NCBI RefSeq assembly: GCF_000143415.4
Contig: NW_003314338.1
Span: forward strand, 138,501-198,500
Reading direction: 5' to 3'
Length of the DNA stretch: 60,000 nt
Source: Selaginella moellendorffii
Taxonomy: Eukaryota > Streptophyta > Lycopodiopsida > Selaginellales > Selaginellaceae
Shown here piece by piece: positions 11,354 through 22,061 of the stretch (position 1 is the stretch's first letter; every line of letters starts with the position of its first letter). The position numbers and the translations under genes are program-made. The notes under the pieces were generated by a model. It had not been told where the DNA came from. It worked only from the letters and a program-made list of their open reading frames with translations, and did no database searches.

Positions 11354-12869
11354 TGGTGATTAATTTTTCCATTCTACTTTAGTCACTTAACCACACCTCC
11401 GACCACTTGGAGGAGTCTCATTCACAACCCCCATAAGTCCTATTCCAGACTTGGGCATGCTAGCCCCAAAAATGGCATCCCCGCCACTCAACCTTTGCAC
11501 TTGGCCCAAGTGCTCCACATGTCTGATCCCATGACTGACACCCAAACGTACCACTAACATATCGACCCATTATGCTAAGGCCATGCCCATTCACCTTTGT
11601 TGCACTGGTGTTCTAATACCACTTGCATCATAGTCCTGCCTCTCCAAGACTAGCATCCATCCATGAGTGGTCATCCCAGATCCACTCCTTAGCATCCTTA
11701 GGATGCCCATAGACATGGGGAATAACCTTCCCCAATATCCCTTTGTTAGTTCCTACCAAGTCCCTTTTTTGTCCATGGCCATGTTCACCAACACTGCCAC
11801 TAGATCAAGGCCCGCAAGCCCGGCCACTAAGTCCCATTGTCCTTTGTGACTTCCTCACCACATGGCTGTATCCTTAGTCACCACACTAGAGGATTGCTCC
11901 TCCTCCTTTCCCTAGTTTGGGACTTCGGGACAACTATTCGGAACACTATGGCCTTATGCAAGCCCCGTGGGTACTCTCCCCACCTTCCACCTTTAGGTGC
12001 TCTAGCTATGGGCTTGAAGCGAGGTTCCATTGAGCCATGCAAGGTATCCAATTAGGTATTGCCACCCACACTTGGACTGTGAGCATCGGCCATTTGATCT
12101 CCCAAAGGAACTAGAGCCGACTCTTGAACACTTCACCAAGCTACCCCGCTTGTTGGTCCGTATTCACTCTAGTCTTGGACTTCCCAGTGGATATCCCATC
12201 ACCCAACACTTGGGCACAGCCTTCCTAGGTCAAACTAGCCTTTCCTAGCCAAACTGGCTCCACTAGAGTCCTCCCCCTACTATACTTTTGGAGCTCACCA
12301 AACCCCCTAGGGTCTGGGAGATGAACGCTTTGGGCTTTCACCCTCTCAGACTCGGACTCTATCTTGGGTCCATCTCAGTCCATCTCAAACTCCATCTCGG
12401 ACTCCATCTCGGGTCCATCTCGGGTCCTTCTCGGACTCCATCTCGGGTCCTTCTCGGACTCTATCTTGGATTCCATCTCGGGTCCATCTCGGACTCTATC
12501 TGGGGTCCATCTCGGGTCCATCTCGGACTCTATCTGGGGTCCATCTCGGGTCCATCTTGGACTCCGGACTCCATCTTCGGTCCATCTCAGACTCCATTTT
12601 GGACTCCATCTCGGGTCCATTTCAGACTCTATCTCGGACTCCTTCATGTGTCATATGTTGGTCCTCTTGTGTCTCTTTTCTAGAGACTCACTTATTGCTC
12701 ACTTCATACTTGTTTCTCGAGCACTTCATTGGGAGTTCCACTCCCGCTCTCGACCTTTCAAGTTAGAGCTTTTAGTCCAAACGTGTTATGCTCATTTGGC
12801 TTTCGCTGCGGCCACTACCAGTAGCACCCTTTTGGCTCCACTTTGGGGATTAGGGATTTGTGTCTCACA
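11354..12869 (-). repeat. Family A LTR, minus, fused head-to-head to the previous LTR
   Basis: Begins with a slightly decayed LTR end (the 'gattaatttttccattctac' segment) and ends GGGATTTGTGTCTCACA. All LTR landmarks are present in reverse, with an array at about 12350-12645. No interior follows on the right, so it is either a solo LTR or the product of an inversion or recombination with the element on its left. Confidence 0.75.
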
Positions 12870-13093
12870 AGTAAAGCATTGCTAAAAAGCTTTGCCCTTC
12901 AAGGACAAATTATAATGCCCCTCACCTCTATCAAAATGAGTGCTTGGGATGTAGGAATAAGTATATTAATTGAGGTTTAGACCCTTGCTTATATATAAGA
13001 ATGGATGGACTAGATTCAGTCTCAAATAGATGATTTATATGTTATTGTACTATAATTAGTGTATTACCTAGCTAAACTAATACATACATATAC

Positions 13094-13130
<37 letters not shown>

Positions 13131-13290
13131 TATACACATACATATATATATACATAAATATACATATATATATATATATACATATACATACACATATACA
13201 TATACATATACATACATATACATATACATATATACATATATACATATACATACATACACACACACAGATATACATATATATATGTGTCTG

Positions 13291-13354
<64 letters not shown>

Positions 13355-13775
13355 CACACTTGGGATGAAAGATTCCTTAGTGGTTAGCTAAGATCATTAC
13401 AAGTTCTGGCATGAGATGTTTGCCTAGTTTGGGAAGATGAGAATGGATATGAACAAGAAATATGGCTGTATTGTTTTAGGGTAGAATCTCACTAGTGCTC
13501 CATAAGGAAACTCATAAACTAACCCAAAAGGCCCTTTGTTTTACAAGATTAGCTTAGGGTGTATAGATATTATTCGTTAAAAGACCACTATGTGATTCTT
13601 TCTAAGCAAGAGTGCAAGGTTCCATCTTGTTGCCTGCTATAAAAACACTATAATAGAATATATGAATTTTATACCATATAATAGAAAAATAAAATAAAAA
13701 ATAGAAATAGAAGTACTTTCAGCCAAAAAGAAATTCAGCCTCCACTAAGATCACTCAATTCTGGAAGATTCAGTA
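12870..13775. other. AT-rich intergenic stretch with microsatellites
   Basis: Apart from the TA/CT microsatellites at 13078-13357, no gene or known repeat was recognised. It separates the family A LTR from the short LTR-like sequence that starts the gypsy element. Confidence 0.5.
13078..13357. repeat. Compound microsatellite (TA/ATAC)n-(CT)n-(TA)n
   Basis: About 215 bp of TA and CATA units, a run of CT dinucleotides at about 13294-13335, then TA again. Peptides rich in Tyr/Met/Ile or Arg/Glu in this interval come from the repeat. Confidence 0.95.
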
Positions 13776-13874
13776 TGACACGAACCACAGGAATATTCCA
13801 AGAATATTCCATGGCCTGTGTAATGCCTTAAGGGTTGGGAGGTTGGCCTAGGGTTCGCTCTCTTGTTCGTTTCA
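13776..13874 (+). repeat. Short LTR-like sequence (5' side of gypsy element)
   Basis: About 100 bp from TGACACGAACCAC to TTCGTTTCA, sharing most of its sequence with 36538-36649. The paired 'ggaatattccaagaatattcc' motif and the 'gggttgggaggttggcct' segment are common to both. It is followed by TTGGTATCC, which resembles the start of a Met-tRNA primer site. Confidence 0.55.
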
Positions 13875-13904
13875 TTGGTATCCAAGCAGCACGTTCTTTT
13901 GGGG

Positions 13905-14003
13905 ATGGCAGATGAGCATGATGTTGATCCTGATGAGGAGTATAGCGTTAGTGATGATGGCCATAACGATGAAGAAGAGACTCTTGATGATGTCGTTGTG
14001 TAG
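13905..14003 (+). pseudogene. 5' stub of gypsy gag
   Basis: A 32-codon ORF starts MADEHDVDPDEE, is highly acidic, and stops four bases before the TIR element. It sits about 30 nt after the LTR-like end, the place of a gag start. The link to the gag body at 16.7 kb is inferred from order, because the junction is obscured by insertions. Confidence 0.45.
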
Positions 14004-14006
14004 ATT

Positions 14007-15405
14007 TCAAGGTGAACAATCCGAATCTAAATCAGAGGAGGCGTGATGGCATGTGGCCTTACGCCATTCCTAGGTGAGATGATACAAATAACAAGTATAA
14101 ATTCTTAGTTGTTCTAGCAAATCTTACTTAAAGTTCAAGGTGAACAAGCCGAATATGAATTCATCGGATTGTTATAACAAATTGCGAGGTGATGGCATGA
14201 GGCGATACGCCATTTGAGAGTGGTAGCCATTCCTATATGAGGTGAGTGAAATATTTATTAGAAATACCTCATTCAATTGTGCACTTCTAAGTCTTGGTCC
14301 ACTCAGTATTGTTTACATGTTTCTATTTTAATTCTTTCTCTAAAATGTTATTTAGCATGTGGCTTCATGCCATTGCTCTCCACAATCATGCATTGAATTT
14401 TTCTATCCTTGCATAATACTTCTCCATATATATAGCATGTGCGCACATGTGATATGGTTCATTAGGCCTGATATAGTGTGTGAGGTAAAACAAAGATGAT
14501 GTGACATATGCATTTACCAATCACACATGCATAAATCTAATAATATGGCGTGTGGCCCATATTAATGGCACATAAACCCATATTGTGGGCTTACATGCTT
14601 TATGTACCATCATTCCCTTGCAGCGTGTGTGTTGGTTTCCTTTTATAACACAACGAACTCCATATTTTAGGGTGAAGAGCGTTCTCATGGCAAGCACAAA
14701 ATCTGTAAGTGAGGCAGAAAAGGAGACGGAGAAGGAGATAGGTGAAGATGTAGAATATATAAGTCTTCCAAACTCCCCAGGTGATCATTTTTCTGAACAA
14801 ACGGCAATATTAACAACTATCGAGAACGCCCCAGTAACGTCAGAGACAACAATCCAAAGCAAAACAACTGACCCGGAGAAGGATGATAGTACCGCTGAGA
14901 GTACCAAAAAGGAGGTGTCCACTAGCGCTTAGGCTTATAATGGCGTGTGCCCTCATGCCATTTACTTGATCACCAAATACCTTTTTCCCTTTGCACTAGT
15001 ATATCTTAATACCGGTTTGAGAAATAGAATGGCATGTGCCCTCAAGCCTTTTACTAAATCACCTTTGAAAGAAATGCAAGCCTCTATGTCGTAAAAAAAA
15101 GGTAGTAGAGAAATTCCTTAATAATATAAATGTTATTTAGTTTCATGAAAATACACTAAGGGTCAAATGAGTTAAATGACTTCTCCAGACTAGCAATGCC
15201 TCTTGCTACACCTTCACAATTAGATTCGTTAGAAAAAGATAACATTGAATAATATATAAATGTTCTCACCATTAAGTTATATGTCTGGCTAATAGGAATG
15301 ACGTTCATCTTGGAAAGCTCACCACACGCTCAATGAACAAACAAATAGTGTGTGCATGCATGCCATTGCTCTTCTTTAGCTTCAGATTCGGCTTGTTCAC
15401 CTTGA
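14007..15405. mobile_element. Non-autonomous DNA transposon with TIRs and palindromic subterminal repeats
   Basis: The ends are inverted copies of TCAAGGTGAACAA, continuing as CCGAATCT (left 14007-14033; right end reversed at about 15378-15405). A further copy of the terminal motif lies inside at about 14134-14158. Seven or eight copies of a palindromic motif near GGCATGTGGCCTCATGCC are spread through the element, at about 14048, 14194, 14354, 14545, 14941, 15031 and 15348. Such subterminal repeats are typical of transposase binding regions in DNA transposons. No transposase is seen and the target duplication could not be resolved, so the superfamily is open. Confidence 0.6.
14585..14932 (+). 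CDS. Hypothetical ORF inside the TIR element
   Basis: An ORF of 115 codons; a second Met at codon 36 gives an 80-residue product. From there on the protein is hydrophilic, rich in Glu, Lys, Ser and Thr, without a recognisable domain. Its bias differs from the surrounding AT-rich DNA, so it may be a captured exon or a remnant of an element protein. Chance ORF is also possible. No function is proposed. Confidence 0.25.
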   Translation: MGLHALCTIIPLQRVCWFPFITQRTPYFRVKSVLMASTKSVSEAEKETEKEIGEDVEYISLPNSPGDHFSEQTAILTTIENAPVTSETTIQSKTTDPEKDDSTAESTKKEVSTSA

Positions 15406-16720
15406 CAATGAGATTTATTATACAACCAGATGGACTCAGTCTGGACACAAAGTCACCGCGCTAGTCACCATGCCCCAGATATGTCTAGCCCCTGGACAAA
15501 AAACATATAATTTCACGTCATTTTCAAATACTTGAAAATTTGTACCTAGTCCCATTTTACTGAATAAATCCCACTTTAATGAAATAGAGCTTATTAGGGA
15601 AGTCAGAGAAACAACACCAACATGGTGGATAGCCAAGGAAAAGGTGATATATACGGCAACTCAAGACCAGGTGAAGTGTGTTGTCTTTGAAGTCGGTGGC
15701 AGGTCGACTATTACCATACAAGGTGCCTAAGGAAAGTCCACGACCGGACATGTCAAGAGCAGAGCTGATACGAGTTATAAAAATGGATAAGAAAACAGCA
15801 ACAATGGACCCAAAGATATCGGAAGGCCTGGTAGCTAGGATGTACTGGTTCAGGCAACAAAAACTAAGTGAGCTGACCTGGGATCCAACGGAATGGAATT
15901 GGCAGGGGCGGAAAAAAGAAGAGCTCTTTGCGTACAAAACAAGATTGGGAAGAAGGCTCATTCGCCCGCACAGTGGCTCGCTACTAATATCAAGGATGAA
16001 ACGAGCTCACATACAAGACAGGATGCAACAAGAGACTTTAAAAGGACTATGGAAGGGACGGTGGGCAGCAAAAACAAGATATTTTATGTGGTTGACAATG
16101 CAAGACTGGCTACCATCTAAGCAGAATACATCTCTTGGACCAAACATGCAATAAATGTGGAGTGAGGGAGACACAAAGGCACATACTATGGGAATGTGAA
16201 AGCACACAAGATGTGTGGAGAAGCACGTGCTGGCTGCTGCAATGACACTCCCAGAGAAAAGTGTGCCTCACGTACGAAGCAGCAGTGTGGGGCGAAGCTG
16301 CTACAGGAATGAGAAATGGAACAGACTCTTGGAAATGGTCCTCAAAAGAAGAAGAGGCACCGCGGTTCGATCAGCTCAACACAAGGAGAACAGACACAGA
16401 GGGAATTCCATCAGAGATAGTGGATCTATTGCGTGGAATTACAATGTGGGAAGTATGGAAAGCCGGGTGCAATAGGATTTTCAACGACAAGGAAGAAGGA
16501 CCAAGGGTGGTGGCGTCACGGGTCTGGACTAGAATGATAACTGCAGCAGCAGCCCGTGTCCTACAGCTGGAAAACAAAGGAGGGAGAAATGGTCCAGAAA
16601 AAGCAAAAAAAGAGGCACAAATCTGGCATTTTTTGTGGAAGCAAGGGGAGGCAGGTACTCGGGAATGGATGTCAACACCGCCGGACAAATGGTTCCAGGT
16701 GTCCAAGGATGCCAGATTTC
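15406..16720 (+). pseudogene. LINE (non-LTR retrotransposon) 3' part: reverse-transcriptase tail with zinc-binding domain
   Basis: Three partly overlapping reading frames (15678-16154, then about 16096-16245, then 16261-16740) give a product like the C-terminal region of plant LINE reverse transcriptases. The first has a basic stretch with WRGRW-type and RYFMWL motifs. The second carries CNKCGVRETQRHILWECE, the Cys/His pattern of the zinc-binding domain after plant RTs. The third has the ITMWEVWKAGCNRIF motif that normally follows. At least two frameshifts separate these parts and the polymerase core is missing, so it is 5'-truncated and dead. The 3' end merges into gypsy gag near 16720 with no clear poly-A tail. 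Confidence 0.7.
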
Positions 16721-17389
16721 TGAGGTTCAGAGAGACATAAAGGAGGTTAAGGATTCCATCAATCTCATTAAAGATTTCTTGCTTCATATGGACCCTCAAG
16801 GGTTGAATCGATCTCATGTCCGTGATTACCATTGGTACGTCAAGCATGCCAAGGATTATGGTATCGTGGAATGGAAATCATCACCGGATGTTTGTGATAG
16901 TCAAGAGGTTGATTCTTGGTTAAAATTGTGGGAAAGTTGTTGGTCTCACAATCCTTGTGAGGATAAGGTGAAGATAGTTTTTTTGTGACGAAGCTTATGG
17001 GCCATGCTTCTTCGTGGTGGAAGAACTACATCAAAGCTAATCTAAAGCCGACTTCTTGGACTGATTTGACAAAGGTTTTCCGCACTTTGTTTGTCAAGAA
17101 GTTTGAAGAGGTTGATCTCGTGAACCAGTTGTTAGAGATCCAACAGGGGACTTTGTCTTTGGATGCGTATGCCCGCAAATTCTGTGATCTTTGCCTTAGT
17201 CTCACGGGCACCTATAATGAGCTGCTAAAGGTGCAATGTTTTATCAAAGGATTGAGTTTAGTGGATATGCAGCAAAAGGTTAAGAAGGATTTTCTAGCAA
17301 CATTGACTGATGCTATCACTAAGGCTCAAATCTTTTCGCCCGAACCATCAGTCAACTCGGTCAATTCTGGTCAACAGGATGATCTATAG
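16721..17389 (+). pseudogene. gypsy gag (capsid region)
   Basis: Two consecutive ORFs (to 16988 and 16985-17389) overlap by four bases with a frame change. The second contains the SSWWKNY...W.DLTKVFRTLFVKKF...LLEIQQGTLSLDAYARKF pattern of the plant retrotransposon gag family, which forms the particle shell. The upstream half has a coiled DIKEVKDSINLIKDF segment. The frame change and the foreign sequence in front make it non-functional. Confidence 0.8.
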
Positions 17390-17990
17390 TGTGGTCAACG
17401 TGATGACCAGCTCACCAATGCTTCATATTCGGGGAAGAAACAGCCGTTGTTCCGTTGTGGCTTGAAGAATGAAGATGGTAATTAGGCAAAAGGACATCGG
17501 TTGGACCAACAAGAGAAGGACAAGGTGGTGGGCAATTGTTTTTGTTGCCACAGGGTTGGACATCATAGCAAGGATTGTTTTGAAGGGGTCAATGAATGAT
17601 AAGATGATTGTGGTGGAAATTATAGGTAATGATGTAAGTGATAGTGCTTTTGGGGCCATATTGCTTCAAGTTAGGCATTCTCTTGCATTCATGAGTCACA
17701 AGTTTGATGCCACACAGCAGAATTGACCTACTTGAGAATGGCGACATTCTCTATATAGATCGGACTTCCATGTGGATTCAAACCATCAGTCTCTCCAATG
17801 TTTCAGTCAACAAAAGGATCTTTGAGGCCGTCTTGCTCATTGGCAAGAGTTCCTACAGGAAATGTTTGTTAAGATCCGGTACAAGCATGGAGGTGACAAT
17901 AAGGTGGCTGATGCGTTATCCAGGATGGTAAATTCTATCTCGTTCGTGAAGCTATCCAGCAATCTTTTTGGATGAGCTTAAGGAGTTTGT
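17390..17990 (+). pseudogene. gypsy zinc knuckle and RNase H remnants; protease and most of RT deleted
   Basis: At 17537-17578 one frame reads a CCHC knuckle (C-x2-C-x4-H-x4-C, ending HHSKDC), the gag RNA-binding motif. From about 17640 another frame reads SDSAFGAILLQ and HSLAFMSHKF, typical of the RT/RNase H junction. Near 17880-17930 a frame reads KIRYKHGGDNKVADALSRM, the RNase H end. Only about 60 bp separate the knuckle from RNase H, so the protease and RT catalytic core have been deleted. Several stops and frameshifts are present. Confidence 0.75.
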
Positions 17991-18102
17991 TGACTTCGAC
18001 TCCTTTATCACTGATATTCGCGCGAAGGTTTTGTTGAGGGACACCTCTACAGATTTGAAGGGTGACAAGTTTGCGTCATTCGAAATATGAGATGGAATTC
18101 TA

Positions 18103-19378
18103 ATGAAGAAGGGATGTGTAGTGGTTCCTCGTGTTGACAAACTCATCAAACGGATTTTGGTTGAGTGTCATGATGTGCCAAGTGCTGGGCATCCGGGGGT
18201 ATTGAGAACATATATGTTGGTGAAGAAGCATTTCTTTTGGCATGGGATGAAGTCAGATGTTGAGAAGTACATACGTAGTTGTTTGACCTGCCAGGTGGTC
18301 AAAGTTGATCATCAGAAGCTCGCTAGCCTCTATCATCCTTTACGTGTACCCGAGAATAAGTGGAATAGCATCTTGATGGACTTTATCACTGGTTTGCCCA
18401 AAACCTTTCGAGGAAATGATGCTATTTGGGTTGTTGTGGATCGTTTGACGAATATGGCTCACTTCTTCTCTGTGAAGACAACGATAAAAGCTTCTAAACT
18501 TGCTTAGTTGTTTGTAGACCAGTTATTCAGTCTCTATGGTTTGCCGGGTGACATTGTGAGTGATCGGGATCCTAAGTTCACATCCAAGTTTTGGCAAACG
18601 GTCTTTGAAAAACTAGAGACTAAACTGAGCATGAGTAGTGGTGAGCATCCACAATTTGATGGGCAGACAGAGCACATGAATCAGCTATTAGAAAATATGC
18701 TATGGCCTTTTGTGGGAAATTTGACTCGACAGGGAGTATGGGAGAGATACTTGCCTTTGCTTCAGTTTGCTCACAATAGCGCTTATCAATTGGCTATTGG
18801 CATGTCTCCTTTTATGGTGATGTATGGCTATGAGCCTAGGTCTCCTGTGAGTTTGAATTTGGCTTTGGTTCGGGTTCCTCATGCTTGTGATTTCCTGAAG
18901 GATATGCAAGACAAGCTTGAGTTGGCAAAATTGAACATGAGGCAAGCTCAAGAACGAGACAAAAGATTGGCTGATGAGCATCGTCGTCATCAAAAGTACA
19001 AAGTTGGTGACAAGGTTTTCCTTAAGTTGTCGGATGCACAACGGTCTCTAAAAGGAGGTGGCAATGTTAAGTTGTCTCCACGGTATTGTGGGCCTTGGAC
19101 AATTTTACAGTGTGTGGGGGATCTTGCATACATTTTGGACTTGCCAGTTAGTTCGAAGATTCATCCAACATTCCATGTGAGCAAGCTTAAAGCATGTTTG
19201 CACTCTAGTGATATCATGGATCAATCCATCATCCAGGTTTTAGAGATTAATGCAAAGAAGGCTGGTCCAGCCAATATTCTTACTCAAAGATTGTTAAAAA
19301 CACGCCGGAAAACAACTAGGGAGTTGTTAGTTCAATGGAATGGTTATTCCATGGACGAAGCTACATGGGAAACTGAGG
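18103..19378 (+). pseudogene. gypsy integrase with C-terminal chromodomain, broken by a stop and by an insertion
   Basis: Starts in the zinc-binding HHCC region (GHPGVLRT...YIRSCLTCQ), runs through the catalytic core (MDFITGLP..., DAIWVVVDRLT, SLYGLPGDIVSDRDPKF) and on to a chromodomain (LLVQWNGYSMDEATWETE). Integrases of this class insert cDNA, and the chromodomain targets chromatin. A TAG at 18505-18507 interrupts the core, between the blocks carrying the first and second catalytic Asp. The chromodomain is cut at 19378 by the family A element, and the frame resumes after 36219. Confidence 0.85.
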
Positions 19379-20871
19379 TGTAAGCAACTAAATTTTCCAT
19401 TCTACTTTAGTCACTTAACCACACCTCCGACCATTTGGAGGAGTCTCATTCGCAACCTCCATTAGTCCAATTCAGGACTTGGGACTTGCTAGCCCCAAGA
19501 ATGGCATCCATGCCACTCAACACTTGCACCTAGTCCAAGTGCTCTATGTGTCCGGTCCGAAGACCGACACCCAAGGTACCACTGACATCTCGGCCCGTTA
19601 CGCTAAGGCCATGCCCATTCACCTTTGCTGCACTAGTGGTCCAATACCACTTGCATCACCATCCCGTCTCTCCAAGACTGGGCCATCTGTTCACGAGTGG
19701 TCATCCTAGATCCACTCCTTAGCATCCTTAGGATGCCCACAGACCTGGGAAATCGCCTTCCCCAAAGTCCCTTTGTCAGTTCCTACCACGTCCCTTTCTG
19801 CCCCTGGCCGTGTTTACCAACACTGCCACTGAATCAAGGCCCACAGGCCCGACCACTAAGTCCCATGGTCCTCTGGGACTTCCTCACCACACGACTGTGT
19901 CCTTGGTCACTACCCCAGAGGACTGCTCCTCTTCCTTTCCACAGTCTGGGCCTTTGGGACGACATTTCGGAACACCGTGGCCTTACGCGAGCCACCTGGG
20001 TACTCTCCCCACCTATCGCCTTTAGGTGCTCTAGCCATGGGCTTAGAGCGAGGTTCCGTTGAGCCACGTCTGGTATCCAAGTAGGTAGTGCCACCCACAC
20101 TTGGACTGGGAGCATCGGCCAGTCGATCTCCCGGGGGAACTAAAGCCGGCTCTTGAACACTTCACCAAGCTACCCCGCTTGTCGGTCCGTATTCACTCTA
20201 ATCTTGGACTTCCCAGTGGTCAGTTCATCACCCAACACTGGGTCTGGCCTTCCTGGGCCAAACTGGCCTTTTCTGGCCAAACTGGCTCCACTGCAGTCCT
20301 CCCCCTACTATACTTTTGGAGCTCACCAAACCCCCCAGGGTCTGGGAGACGAACACTTTGGGCTTTCACCCTCTCAGACTCGAACTCAGACTCGGACTCG
20401 GACTCGGACTCAGACTCGGGCTCGGGCTCGGTCTCGGCCTCGGCCTCGGTCTCGTTCTCGGTCCCGATCTTGGTCTTGGTCTCGGTCTCGGTCCCGGTCT
20501 CGGTCTCGACTTCGGACTCCATCTCGGACTCCATCTCGGACTCCATCTCGGACTCCATCTCGGGTCCATCTCGGACTCCATCTCGGGTCCATCTCGGACT
20601 CCATTTCGGGTCCATCTCGGACTCCATCTCGGGTCCATCTCGGACTCCATCTCGGACTCCATTTCGGGTCCATCTCGGGTCCACCTCGGACTCCATTTTG
20701 GGTACATCTCGGACTCCATCTCGGGTCCATCTTGAACTCCATCTCGGACTCCATTTCGGGTCCATCTCGGGTCCACCTCGGACTCCATCTCGGACTCCAT
20801 TTCGGGTCCATCTCGGGTCCACCTCGGACTCCATCTCGGACTCCATTTCGGGTCCATCTCGGGTCCATCTC
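19379..20871 (-). repeat. Family A 3' LTR, first part (split by family B)
   Basis: Outer part of the LTR, including a long array at about 20375-20871. It ends at ATCTC, the left copy of the family B target duplication. The LTR continues at 30005-30344. Confidence 0.9.
20375..20871 (-). repeat. Hexamer-based tandem array in family A LTR
   Basis: Plus strand reads (GACTCG)n and (GGTCTC)n changing into CTCGGACTCCAT and CTCGGGTCCAT units. Family B inserted within it at CCATCTC, so the target was one of many near-identical units. Confidence 0.9.
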
Positions 20872-20895
20872 TGTAGCGCACGTGGTTTTGACCCT

Positions 20896-20924
20896 TTATC
20901 CTATGGTGATTTACCATAGGATAA
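20896..20924 (-). other. Perfect 12-bp-arm hairpin in family B LTR
   Basis: TTATCCTATGGT and its exact inverse ACCATAGGATAA are separated by GATTT. It lies 24 bp from the LTR edge nearest the sense 3' end, in the expected R/U5 region. An identical copy is in the other LTR (28859-28887). Confidence 0.85.
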
Positions 20925-20970
20925 CACCACGAAGCGGAACCTAAACCCTCTTTGTGCCATGTGACAGATG

Positions 20971-21006
20971 CCACGTGTCACATGCCACGTGTCCATGCCA
21001 CGTGTC
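20971..21006. promoter_or_regulatory. G-box/ABRE-like array in family B LTR
   Basis: Three CCACGTGTC motifs lie 13-14 bp apart. The CACGTG core with GTC is the ABRE/G-box type bound by plant bZIP factors. The other LTR has one extra unit plus a CCACGTGAC variant. Regulatory action is inferred from the motif only. Confidence 0.5.
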
Positions 21007-22024
21007 TATAGGAACCCGAGGTTCAGGGCCTTGGGCCACTGAACGAAGGAACGGTGCCAAACTCCCAAGCATGACGCCAAGGAGTGATGGAACCGGACCA
21101 CGGAGCAACTCCCGAGCATATAACCCAAGGAGCGAAGGGACAGGAGCCCGAAGCGACTTGGAACAATCCTGGAGCAACCAGCATACCAATGCCAGGACCA
21201 GCACGCAAAATGGAGCCAAACGGAGTCTGGCGCTATTTCGGCATACCGGTGGCCTAACGTGAGGATATGGGTACTCCACCAGCTAGCATGGAATGGAACT
21301 TGGGCTTAGACCCAAGCCGGACGCAGAACAAGGACAGGCACGCAAGCGGGAGCTAGACTATGCCTCAGGTTGGTCGGCCATGCCCGACCTACCCACTATC
21401 CCTACTATACATTTGGAACCCCCCATAGCCCCCACCCCCCCTTGAGGAACACACGCTTTGGGCTTTCACCCCAAGCCTCCCTTAGTATCAGGAGTTAGTC
21501 TCTGGGACAAACTCAAAACTTACTAAATATGGAATGTCCTTAGATTGTGAATTTGGACACGGGACGAACACCATTGTGTTCAGGCCGATCTCTACATTCC
21601 GTAGATATGCCAAATGAGCAAATCTGGACACTTTCCATAAATAGCATTTGGGACCGAAATGAGACTAACACAAAGGGCATGATAGCGAGGGTGTTTGACA
21701 GACACGGTAAGCTATCATCTAGCAAATATTGAGGGACCAATCTCAATATCGCGGGGGTTCCTAACACTAGCAAGTGCAAGCCAACATCATGAGTTTCTCA
21801 TCACCGTGTCAAGTCTGCTTGACTAAATGACAACTTAGGATTTCCTTCCTTAGTGCCCTTCCGGTCTAAGTGCACATGTGATGACCAGTTTCTCAACTAG
21901 CTTAGGTGGAAACTGATAACGGGTCCAGCAATACCGACCTCCTGCCATCATGGCAGTAAGGTAAGAGTGTCCGTAAGGACTAGCCGACAGGTAACTTTCG
22001 ATACCCGAAGTCACATGCGCGACA

Positions 22025-22040
22025 CTCTCCCCCCCTTGGG
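22025..22040 (-). promoter_or_regulatory. Polypurine tract of family B
   Basis: The plus strand CTCTCCCCCCCTTGGG is the reverse of a purine run ending at the LTR boundary. This is the expected plus-strand primer of the element. Confidence 0.75.
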
Positions 22041-22043
22041 AAG

Positions 22044-22061
22044 ATCGACGTCCTCGTCGAT
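22044..22061 (-). other. Conserved hairpin next to 3' LTR (family B)
   Basis: Plus strand ATCGAC-GTCCTC-GTCGAT: six perfect pairs and the same six-base loop as the family A hairpins. It starts 19 nt inside the LTR edge. Confidence 0.7.

Larger units (their letters stand above)
20872..22024 (-). repeat. Family B 3' LTR (1153 bp)
   Basis: Plus-strand ends are TGTAGCGCAC and GCGCGACA (TG...CA in either direction). It carries a 12-bp-arm inverted repeat (20896-20924) and three CCACGTGTC motifs (20971-21006). Confidence 0.93.

Noticed and set aside
11354-12869. Treating this LTR as the true 3' LTR of the element starting at 5061
   Set aside because: It is in the opposite orientation, and a plus-oriented LTR start is already present at 10770.
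13064-13359. ORFs coding for Tyr/Met/Ile- and Arg/Glu-rich peptides
   Set aside because: They are translations of the TA, ATAC and CT microsatellite.
20375-20871. CRISPR-like or satellite array
   Set aside because: There are no spacers, the units are degenerate 6-12-mers, the array sits inside an LTR, and the genome is eukaryotic.
21540-21779. Repeated 79-codon ORF (also 29515-29754)
   Set aside because: Both are the same position of the two family B LTRs. The peptide shows no domain and the frame is probably chance.
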